This document shows positions 19,240 to 28,850 of a DNA stretch of 64,000 bases, one piece after another (positions within the stretch are counted from its first letter, which is position 1; each line of letters begins with the position of its first letter). Origin of the DNA: Nemopilema nomurai. Lineage: Eukaryota; Cnidaria; Scyphozoa; Rhizostomeae; Rhizostomatidae. The notes beneath the pieces were generated by a model, which did not search any database, was not told the DNA's origin, and saw only the letters and a program-made list of their open reading frames with translations. The stretch is taken from positions 868,001-932,000 of the forward strand of contig ML133436.1 of NCBI GenBank assembly GCA_003864495.1. The letters run 5' to 3'. The position numbers were made by a program, and so were the translations under genes.

Positions 19240-21848
19240 CTAAGTTCTCATTGTTTTTCTCTGCTTCATTTTCCTGTATTCTGTGATTGCTTTTTGTCGT
19301 TCTAAATCATGAGTTTTCTTCATTTGATCTGTCATCTCCTTCTTCTTTTTCTTATATAGTTTGTCCATTGATTTGTCATTGTTATCACCTTTTATGATAT
19401 TCAGCAACTTCAAGTCTAGAACAGTCTATAAAGACAGATAATAAATCAATGAGGGCTAAAAGTTATTTGTTAGTCTATTGTTTTGTAAAATAAAAAAGTG
19501 AAAGCTGTTGAGTGTTCATTGAAGTTGTAGCTAAAAAGGAAGCCTTTCCTACAGTAAGAACCTACAAAATCAATAAACCATAAAAGTGCAGAAAAATAAG
19601 TGACAAAGGCTCAAAATCACGACCCCTGACTTTGTACATCAAGTGCTCTACCACTGAGCTATCAGGTCATGCTTTCAAGCCATGATGGCTTAAATCAATA
19701 GATGAACTTAAAGAAGAGAGCAGTAAAAATAAATGAAATTTTGCTGTTGCTGAACTGAAAGTCATGACATGAAAATCAGATTTTTTCATATGATATCCTG
19801 AAGACAAAAGAATCTTAAAATTATGTTTATAATAAGAATCTGTTAAATTAAACATTGTAACTACCTTTGTTGGTTTTGCTTTTCGGGGGACAGCTGACAA
19901 AGTTGGTGGTTGAGAAACAACTTCTCCAAACTTGACTGGAAAACAAAGGCTCATTGTTAAGAGATTTATATAAAAGAAGTACTGACATTGTTAGGGGGAA
20001 AGAACTGAGAACGAAATTTCATTATTTCAAAATGTTAGAAACCTTGCTGAGTTCCTTCCTGCTCTTGAGGAAACATATCTTGCTTTGATTTTCTTGATTT
20101 CATCTTCATGTCACGCTTTTTTAAATGCCTAATGAAGGAAGCAGATACGAAAACTTCAAAATGTATAATAATATTTTGAACAAATAAAATTTGTGCCTCT
20201 CACAACAAACAATGAAAAAATATTTGTGAATGAATGAAAATCCAATATGTGGTCTGTAACTTTGATAAGATAGAATTTTGAATGCAAGTTATAGGTGGTG
20301 AATAATATCTTACTCTTTTCTTTTTCCCCTTAGTTTCTTTGTGTCCTCCATTGCTTTACCCAAGGCTTCCTTGGCTTGCTTATCAAGACGGTTTAGAAAT
20401 TGTTTTCTGGTTTCACCTGGTTTCATCTGCAGCTTTGCCATTGAGGTTGCTTTCTTTGACTTGTGTTTTTTTTTCATGACACCTGAAAAATGGCTGACTT
20501 TTATAGTTGGTAATTAATGAGCAACAAATGAAAGCTGGGGGAAATGGCTAAACTAAAGTACAACCAAGAATGTGATACATGCTTCTCAATATCTAATTCT
20601 TTCAATTCAATGCTATGTAGCTCACTAAAAAGTACAAACCCTGTTTTTAGATCATCAAACATAGACTAAAAGCAACATAGTTTTAGCAAATTGTTCACTG
20701 GACTCTATTAAGTTGTAAGATTGATGAAGCTATCCTAGCTACCCTTCCGTATAAATGGTGTTCATATTGAGGCTGCTCCTCGAAATCCTTCATTGTCAAT
20801 GATCCATAACAGAGGCCTGTTTAGTGATAACTACAATGAATGTGCAAGTCAAGCTGATGAACTTAAAGTTGATTGCTGTGAACTTAGGTGCGAGGATGGC
20901 TCAGTGGTTAGAGGCGCTGACTACGGACCCAAGGGTCCATGGTTTGTGTCCCTGGCATGACCAAACTTTCACCCAGAGTGAGGAGAGTTGCCAGCTCTCT
21001 GTAATTCCAGGCATAAGGAATCACGAGGTGTGGTCACAACGAGAGGAAGGACCAGGACACTGCCGATAAGCTTAAGCTTCTCAGTGTCCTAAAACTACCT
21101 TCGGATGCAAGGTAGAAACAAATCAAATACACACTAGATGACAGAGTATCAGTTATAACTGAAAAACTTGGAAAGGAGAGCAAAGTTCATCTTTAGAATT
21201 CATAATGATCACTTGTTGAAAAACAAGAACAAATTACCCTGAGAGCTTTTTGTCAATTCTGTAAGTTTCATCACTTTTCTGGCTTTCTTTGGAACATAAT
21301 CATTGGTATCTTCTAAATCTGCAGATTTGGGAGCAAGGTCATACCTAGAAACAGCAATTACACCAAAAGGTTATTGTACTTTGACAAAAAAGGTTAAAAT
21401 AAAAAGTGGGGTGCTAACAATATCTGATTAGTTACGGATTGGTTTCTTTATTTAAATAGAAGAGTTTCGATTTGCTTCTTTATTCAAAGCAGACATCAAC
21501 AAGATTCTACCAGAAATCTTGAGAACAGAAAAGTGTTAATCGCTTGTTCAATATATATGGTTCTAATTGCCACCTAAACTTTGTACTGTCAAGCTTTTTA
21601 AGAAGTATAATATTATCTAAATTAAAGACAGCTTTAAAAAATATCTTCTTCGAGCAGATAGTCCAGTTCGATTCTTTTCCTTAACTTGTCCATCGCCCCT
21701 ATCACTATGGAAGAAACCACATATCAGTGCTCTTGAACTTAAAAGAAATTTAGCACTACAGCACTCACTTTTTACCGGCACCAGTCACATTTTTCGTTGC
21801 GAAAGGATCAATGCTTTTAAATCTTCTCTGCCTTGCTATTCGTCCCAT
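19240..21848 (-). CDS. CCDC137: CCDC137 homologue, six exons, complete
   Basis: Exons on the minus strand: 21848-21769, 21344-21238, 20482-20314, 20128-20043, 19935-19865, 19425-19240. They total 699 bases and 232 residues, with all phases consistent. The N-terminus is basic (MGRIARQRRFKSIDPFATKN), followed by VPKKARKVM, a Lys-rich middle with FLNRLDKQAKEAL, then VKFGEVVSQPPTLSAVPRKA and a C-terminus LERQKAITEYRKMKQRK. The VKFGEVV-QPP motif and the closing R-AV-AYR-LKQR pattern are diagnostic for CCDC137, a basic coiled-coil nuclear/nucleolar protein (human about 289 residues; chromosome periphery and retinoic-acid-receptor links have been reported). It is convergent with GW182 and head-to-head with OXLD1. 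Introns 2 and 5 carry tRNA-derived repeats. Confidence 0.88.
19600..19670 (-). repeat. Degenerate tRNA-derived sequence (SINE head or tRNA pseudogene)
   Basis: Read on the minus strand, it begins GACCTGATAGCTCAGTGGTAGAGC, with a classical A box and D arm, and continues through an anticodon-like arm to a B-box-like GTGATTTTGAGCC. The B box deviates from GGTTCGANTCC and the stems are imperfect, so it is unlikely to be a working tRNA gene. It lies in the last intron of CCDC137, same strand as the gene. Confidence 0.6.
20888..21125 (+). repeat. tRNA-derived SINE candidate in CCDC137 intron 2
   Basis: GCGAGGATGGCTCAGTGGTTAG at 20890-20911 is a good Pol III A box and D arm, followed by a B-box-like GGTTTGTGTCC at 20941-20951. 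A non-tRNA body of about 170 bases follows, including GAGAGGAAGGACCAGGACAC, and ends in an A-rich ATAC/AAATCAAATACAC stretch. That head-body-tail structure is a SINE's. Orientation is opposite to the host gene. Exact ends are approximate because no target-site duplication is clear. Confidence 0.6.
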
Positions 21849-24218
21849 CCTTGGGAGTTGAAATGACGTGGGAAATAAGAAAGGTAAGAATCTAGTTTCT
21901 AGAATGCATTGAACAAGTGACTAGGCCATATTGGGGTTGAATTGAATTAAATACGTGTAACTGAGACTAGTCTCGTTTTGGATGTGGTTTAGTTTGCTTA
22001 GAAAACTGCTGGATAATTTCAAATTGAAGTTTATATGAACAATAACGAGGTAAACTGTAGTTTCTTTTCTTATTTTAAATGAAGATATATTTAATTTCTA
22101 CTTTAATGGAGAATTTGGAGCAAGGGCTCGCTAACGACTATATTAGTGGGTCACCACCTTAGGCTTAATACACCATAATATATGAAACCTGTTTTACACA
22201 TAGTCCACTTGGAAAACTTACACATTTTGCCGACATGTCGTTGCGACTAACGGCAAATTATCACCTGATAAACAAATTGTCTTTGTTTATATACAGCATT
22301 ATGATGAGAAAAAACTGAGCATTGTAGATATAAAATGCTTGAGTGAAATATGGACATGATATCTCAAAGAGAGCTTCACTTTAAATAACTATTAGGGATC
22401 CAGAATTTTCTCCCTTCAAAGTTATACGAGCCATTTATCAAAGAAGTGGTTGTAATTTTTTATATCTTACTGAGCAGAAAAAAACATGGCCCTAGAATTT
22501 AGCTCTTCAATTTTTATCATCATTGGATGTGTTCTTTCCCCCTTTTTGTGCACAATGTTTTGCATATATTCTGATAAGAGTACATGATTTTCAAGAACTT
22601 TTTTCATGTGATTTCTCCAAACTTCAATACAAGTCTGATATGCCTTCTACATCTTTTCATTGTAATTTTGCTTATCCAGACAAATTTATCCAAAGCTGTT
22701 TGATTGAACTTGTTTGACTAATTTTCAAAATATTTATAACCACCATTGAAATGTTCATCAATTCTGTTATGGAATATTAAATGTTGATGGACTTTTCCAT
22801 CATTCACTCTTCCTGTCATTGGATACTTACTGTTTTTTGTCTCATCATTTTCCTGTGTTATATGCTCAATCAAATCAGGAAAGTGGATTGTGAAATTTGA
22901 TTTTGTGAGACCCATTTGTTATGGTTGTATTCTGAATAGTATTGGAACTCAAAATTGGAATTGTATTACTTTGAAGGTCAGTTAACTGAGTGCTCTTCAG
23001 CCATCTATTTATTTATGATGTTTTCAAGTTCAAATATCTGTTAGTAAGTTTGTTTAGGGTCTTTTGAAAATAATAAGACCCAATAGTATTTGGTAATTCT
23101 TGTATCATCAATCTTGTTTCTGTTTGTTCGCATTCAACCCATCTGTTTAAGTTATTTGTGATAGAATTTACTCATTTTAGACAATGTATGCAAATCCTGC
23201 ATTATTCGACAATTTTGTGCTGTTTGCTTCAATTCTCTGCGTTAGTTTTATCAAATCTAATAGGAATGAGTTTTTATGAGTTTCTATCTAGTTTCTAGTT
23301 TGGTCTAAATGTTAATATGTATAAATGGCCTAAATTAAAATTCTTATATTCTTGTGCAACCTGATAATTTTTGTAATGCTTTTATTCATATGGATCAGAA
23401 GATCCCCAGACCAAATTTGATCCTTTATACAATCCAAAGAACAGCCTTCAGCAATTGTCATATGCAATGACGGTTACCATCTAAGCAGCAACCTAAAGCC
23501 ATCATGTTTCATACACCATGTCCATTTACTCACCTCTGCCTACATGATATTAAGAACTTTACAAGGGGAATATTAAGAACTTTACAAGGGGAAAGCTATT
23601 AGTATACTTCTCTGGCATTTTGTTTTGTTTCAATGGAATTTCACATATATGACATTTGTCTTGTTAGCACTTCTATGAATCCAAATAACTCCCAGGGATT
23701 GTTTCTTGCATTTTATCAACAACTGAACTTTTAAAATTTTTTCTTTCTTACCAATGTTTATATCTTTTACAGGTCTATAGTTGCAACTTTACGTTTGTAC
23801 ATTTTGATGTCTTCAATTGTTCCAACCATTTCTGTGAAGTTCTGGCGGATCACCTCAATAATTTGTAAAAGAGGCAAGTTCCTTCCCATTGCAACAAAAT
23901 ACCCCCACATGGAGGTTCTATTCTGTTGTAGCAATATATTACAATATCATATTGATGGATGCATTGTATATTTTAATTACATGCTTATAATATTTTGATG
24001 ACACTTTGTGACAGTTTTCATTTTATCATTGAAATAAGTCTGCTAGCCCATTACAAAGAACTGAACTAAAATATCTTTTTTAGGATATTTAAGTGAATGG
24101 TTTCTTTCTCTTTTGTTCATTTTTATGTGTGTGACATCAACTATTTATTGTCTACCTCCTCATGTAAGATTTGCAGTTGAAAATATTTGCTTTCTATAGT
24201 GTTGCTTAAATAATTATG
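21849..24218. other. Intergenic region between CCDC137 and OXLD1
   Basis: There are no firm exons. It must contain the CCDC137 promoter at its left end and, if OXLD1 has an untranslated first exon, that exon too. It also holds a 23-bp direct duplication at 23547-23594 and protein-like minus-strand fragments at 22718-22915 and 23767-23889 that may be transposon relics. Confidence 0.4.
23547..23594. repeat. Tandem duplication of a 23-bp unit
   Basis: The unit ATATTAAGAACTTTACAAGG plus GGA occurs twice in direct succession with no changes, which suggests a recent duplication. Confidence 0.85.
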
Positions 24219-24608
24219 TATCGTAAATCCTGGAATTAGCCCCCTTAACTTATTTATTTTTGATATATTTGGATGGGGGCTTACTTGAGGGGGGGGGGGG
24301 CTTATTTGAGGGGGGGCTTATAAATTTACCCGAAACATGCCACATAAAAAGATTATTCTTGAAATTTCTTTCTTTTCATAATATGAAAAATAACCTTAGT
24401 ATAAAGTAACATTTGATTAAATTATTAACAAAAATATAAATTTTGCGGTAATTCACTCAGATTCCAAAGGCAACTTCAGGAGTCAAAATTAACAAGTCGA
24501 GGGAGGGCTTATTTGAGAAGGGGCTTATTGAAAATTTGTAGTTCTAGGGTGGGGGCTTATTTGAGGAGGGGGCATTTTTGCGGGGGGCCAATTTGAGGAT
24601 TTACGGTA
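24219..24608. mobile_element. MITE with TA target site and imperfect terminal inverted repeats
   Basis: The left end reads TA then TCGTAAATCCTGGAATTAGC. The reverse complement of the right end reads TA then CCGTAAATCCTCAAATTGGC. The ends match over about 20 bases with few changes and are flanked by TA, the target of Tc1/mariner-type elements. The interior is non-coding and built of reiterated GGGGGCTTATTTGAGG modules and G runs. Length is about 390 bases. No transposase is present, so it is non-autonomous. Confidence 0.75.
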
Positions 24609-24812
24609 TAGAAGATTTCTAAGTAATATTATGATAACAGAATTTTTTTTCTTCTTTGCATCCCCTTCAATCAGTAATATGTTTTTGTACTACTTTTGTT
24701 CCTTATAAACAATATTCAGCAATGATGGTCTGGAAAAATAGATCTCTTACTGTTTGGTAGATTTTCATTATGAAAGCTTCAATGAAGAAAGTTTAAAAGC
24801 TTACTTTCAGAA

Positions 24813-25130
24813 ATGAATGAAGGGAAATGTTGCATTTATTTGCGTAAAATGGTTCCACATTTTAATTTGCCTGCTTATCCTCTAGCCTTTTCATCAAAAG
24901 TGGATCAAAAAGGGGAACCTAGCCCTAACAGTGACATTCCGCCACCCTCACCACCCCCACCTGGTTTATGTTGTATGAGTGGGTGTCAGAATTGTGTGTG
25001 GTTGGAATACGCTGAGGATCTCAAGAAGTACTTCAAAGATGGTGGCAAAAAGGCTGAAAAGGCTTTAAATGAAATTCCAGACGAAAACCTGAAGGCATTT
25101 TTGAAAATGGAGCTCAGGATGAGAAAATAA
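24813..25130 (+). CDS. OXLD1: OXLD1 homologue (oxidoreductase-like domain protein)
   Basis: The ORF encodes 105 residues. The core is [22 protein letters not shown] followed by a lysine-rich helix and [16 protein letters not shown] at the end. The CC-SGC-NCVW cysteine cluster after a proline run and the closing E(D/E)[11 protein letters not shown] are diagnostic of the oxidoreductase-like domain. The human member, OXLD1, is about 147 residues and poorly characterised (predicted mitochondrial). A TTACTTTCAG acceptor ends at 24810, three bases before the ATG, so this is probably the last exon, with a first exon (5' UTR or a few N-terminal residues) further left. A TAG at 24882-24885 is another possible acceptor. 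Same-strand upstream exons were not identified. Confidence 0.83.
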   Translation: MNEGKCCIYLRKMVPHFNLPAYPLAFSSKVDQKGEPSPNSDIPPPSPPPPGLCCMSGCQNCVWLEYAEDLKKYFKDGGKKAEKALNEIPDENLKAFLKMELRMRK

Positions 25131-26846
25131 TCAGGCAAGTTGAGGTTTGTGCTTGTTATGAGTTTTATGAGGAAGTATTTTGGCAAGGAAGTATTGCTAA
25201 AAGATGACAACTTTGATTTTGCATGAAAATAACCAGTCCATTCCGCCATTTTCTGCCAATGTTAGTTTCCAATCTTGATATGAGTTTTCCTTCCTTGCTC
25301 TCTTCATTTGGCCGCTGAAGATGCAGCTGAGTCTTGACTAGTAGATAGCAAGAAACGTCGGGCTCTTGAAAGCTTTTCCTGGGAGTATGTAAGTGCCAGA
25401 AAGGACTAAGGACTACGAATATGTGTCCAGTTGTGGATCGAAAAATACTAGAGGATTATAAGTAGAGCGCAGGATTGGCTGTCTAACGTCCAGTTTGCGT
25501 CCACTCCAGGCTTTCTTTTACCGGAGTTTAAGTGAAAAGTGATCTTCGCTAAATTTACTTGGCTTTTTATATCTGGAAACTGTAGAAGTTAAAGCATATA
25601 CGACTGGATAAAGTGTGAATGAAGATATCATCAGAATGTACGTCCGAAAGCTTAAGTAAAAATGATTTAAAGAAAAAGATGCAATAGCAAAGACGAATGC
25701 GATGTAGTAATTTGATGCCTTATTGTTGCTGACAAAGTGGCTAGATGGATTCCCACTAGGCTCAACTCTCTGCGGTGCCTATTGGAAAGTAACCAGCTCA
25801 GCAAGGAATTAACTGCACCTATTTATGCTTTTGATTTAATTGAAAGTTATGAAGGTTCACTAAGGTTGTTTTATCTTTTGGTTTGAAAAGACAACTCATA
25901 TTTTTTGAATTAATTTTATGTATTTGATTAGAGCTATTTGAACATCTTGCGAAAGGTTGTCAATTTCCCAGGTTCTTAATTTTCCGTGAGTCTAACAAAT
26001 GACGGTTGCTTTTGATGTCATGTGATGCTTTCCTTTAAACGGTGATATCTTCTTGAACCAAGGGTCAATCTTGTTTCTTGATCCCCTGTTGCAGGTTGAT
26101 GTACTTTTTGAATGAGGCACGCGAGTCGCTTTGTCGCTGGCCTAAATCAATATGGCCGCGAAATTTGCTACTTTGGTACAGACTAATTGAACACAATAAC
26201 ACAACTAGACACAATATTAATAAACATATTATTTGTGACACTTATTTGGGTTTTAAAGTCTTGTTATCGACACGCGAAGAGAAACACTGTTCAGAGACGC
26301 AACCGAATTCAGTGAACATGCAGCCATGTTTGTAGTTTTTACTAAACAAGTACCCGCTTGAAGCCGCAACTAGAATGTCGAAGACAGCTTGTTGAAATTT
26401 TAAAGAATTAACCGCTTTAGAATCTTCTAGTTTTCTTACGATAGAACAGTTGCACTTTTCAGTCTATTGTTAATTTGTAGATTGGCGAGCTTTGAGCTGA
26501 ATTTGTCGCGTTTTTGTTCAACTTGTCTTCTTTATTACCCGGCAAATGACTGGGTTCATTAAGAGGTTAGGCCAGCAGTTTGTTTTCAACCTTGCTAATG
26601 AGTCATAAATATGCTTTATAGAACTCATTGTTCGAAAACAGCAAATGGATTTATATCATAGTTAGGCATCTTTGCACGAGTGTGAAAAATAAATTTTACA
26701 GGCATGTTTGCATTCAATTTTTCTAAGGCCTTGTAATTCAAAGCTAATTGTTGGTATATGAAGGCAGTGTGCGTTTGTTTTTGCAGACTGGCTGTAGGAT
26801 CAAATGTTGTTTGGCTGCATGGTTCGTTGGGCCCGGTCGACCAACG
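25131..26846. other. Intergenic region between OXLD1 and the glycosyltransferase-like gene
   Basis: No exon is recognised. The segment includes the OXLD1 3' UTR and, at the right end, the promoter and leader of the gene starting at 26847. A stretch at about 25310-25360 (GAAGATGCAGCTGAGTCTTG then AAACGTCGGGC) resembles the edge of a dispersed repeat, but I cannot name it. Confidence 0.35.
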
Positions 26847-28850
26847 ATGGCGGAGATTAATATTCTGCGAGCACTTTTAGCTCTGCTTCTATGGTTGGCA
26901 ATCATCGCCTACTTTGCGTTGCAGTATTTTGGTAAGAATTTAATTCATACTTTTTCATATTGCTTCGAGAGCCGTCGTCTTTCATCATACTTAAGTTGTG
27001 TACGTGATAACTATCCATTTATTTTATACCCATAAGCTGTCCATATTTTTAATTTTGACGTCAATTAACTACATTTATTTTCACGTCTCATTTCCTTGCC
27101 ACAAACAATGGTTGCTTGGTCGTACTTCAATACTGAACTAAACACGTGATTCATGCATCCACATCATTCCAAGCTTTGACTTGTGGGGTTGTCAATTTTT
27201 GGGGTGTTTGGAGAGGTCAGCGTTCGGTTTCCATTGCGGAATGATACTTCTCTTTTTTCCTTTTTGCTACCGTGGGTGTTGACAACGAATCTCATTAGAC
27301 CCTACCATCATCAGGGGCTTTTTAGTATCGGGTATCGTAGCATTTGTAATTTCTTTCGGTAACTACACATTTTAATAGCTGCGATTTCGTTTGGAAGATA
27401 TTGCCGATTTGCTATTTTTAACTGAAGAACGATTGTGTTGTTTTTATCTTTTCTATTATTCTGTTGTACTTGTGTTATTTCACGGCGGGGTAATATTAAA
27501 TGGTGTTGGAAAGCTACTCTACATGTATGACATCATCGTACCATGTTCATTGATTTGTTTCTTTCTAACTGTGCTGCCATCTACATTTCATCCCAATACT
27601 CTTGCGATAATGGCGTATCTCAAAATAAAATTTGTTAACTTACTTTAATTTTATTCTAATTTCAATTTGGTATACATCTTACTAATAACTTGAAACAACC
27701 TCAATTGGTGAGAAAGATGAGAGAATTCCAACTCTTTAAGATAGAATACACCAAAGCCAAGGCTGATAAGAAGATCAGTTCTGTTAACTAGGTGGATGAT
27801 TTCTTTATTGAGATAATCATACCCCTCCCCCCCCCCCCCCCCTCATTCCGTTTTATCTGACAGTGACCGACCACTCTAATACTTTGTTTGATTTCAGATT
27901 CACTGTGGATTCCGTGCAACCTATTCAAGTATGCTCTGCGTTCTCGTGGCGACCGATCCTGTCTGCATGGTAGATTCAACGACACTCTCCTGGTAATAGC
28001 ATACAATTTTCCCCTTTACGAAAGTCTGCCTCTCCTTTTCTCCATGTATCGCAGCTCTTTTCCAAATATATTCGTGTGTGGCCCGAAGACCAATCGGACT
28101 TTCCGCAATCAGGCTCACAAATCTGTGAATTTCCTTCCCATTCACAAGGGCTACTATGCATATGATTGTCTATCCGAGGCAATATTTCGCAACAGGAATT
28201 ACTCTGGCTACCTTTTCCTTATGGACGACGTGCTGCTGAACTTTTGGACACTGCCCGACTACAATTTCAATAGGTTATGGGAAGGCCCCAAGCAGCCCGT
28301 GACCGTAGGCCAGTTCTCTGCCCCTACCAAATGGTATTGGTGGCGCTCGCGTTGGGGCAAAGGACACTGCCAAAAAGCGTACGATGAAGTGCATCATATG
28401 AGCAAAAGCTCCCCCGAAACGGCAGTTATTGCTGCGGAGATGCTATCGACATTACGTCATAACGGAAATGGCGTCAACCGTTGTTTTCGCGGCAGATCCG
28501 ATATATTTTACGTGCCTCGTCGTTTCGCGAACGCGTTCAGCATGCTTTCGTCGATATTTCGCAAGCACGAGGTCTTCCTCGAAATAGCGGTGCCGACGAT
28601 GTTTCGAATGCTCGATCGTGTGGAGAACTTCGAAACACTTCGCGGGAATTATTTGCCAGGCAGGGTCGGCGAGGAGCCTGTGACAGATGGCAGATATTTC
28701 TGGACATTTTACGATGAGGATCTGACTTTTCAACATCCTTTGAAGTTGCATTACGGCGCGAATTCGACAATGAGTTTTGCGATTCTACAAAACTGGTTCT
28801 TGGCCAAAGTGACTGATTTCAACAATTGCCATGCTAAGAGCATTGTGTAA
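26847..28850 (+). CDS. Putative type II Golgi glycosyltransferase, two exons
   Basis: Exon 1 (26847-26931) encodes a short cytosolic tail and one hydrophobic segment (residues about 7-27, ILRALLALLLWLAIIAYFAL), then a GTAAGA donor. Exon 2 (27898-28850) continues in phase after TTTCAG to a TAA, giving 345 residues. The lumenal part starts with a globular fold (LLVIAYNFPLYESLPLLFSM, a beta-alpha pattern) and has YLFLMDDVLLNF with an acidic pair at 138-139, like the metal-binding DXD of GT-A enzymes. Further on are FYDEDLTFQHPLKLHYG and conserved-looking Trp and Cys residues. Topology and motif suggest a Golgi glycosyltransferase, perhaps of the STELLO/DUF288 type, but I could not place it in a family. 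The gene is complete. The single intron contains a poly-C tract near 27828-27842. Candidate AATAAA signals lie at 29528 and 29623. Confidence 0.6.

Noticed and set aside
21863..21883. ATG plus six codons followed by GTAAGA, as a coding first exon of OXLD1
   Set aside because: It ends in phase 0, while the OXLD1 acceptor at 24810 needs phase 1 (phase 0 reads AAA TGA). It also starts 15 bases from the CCDC137 start codon on the other strand. It could only be part of an untranslated exon.
27888..27897. Start of the glycosyltransferase-like ORF within exon 2
   Set aside because: The first codons span a TTTCAG acceptor, and joining to exon 1 at 26931 is in phase and supplies the membrane anchor.
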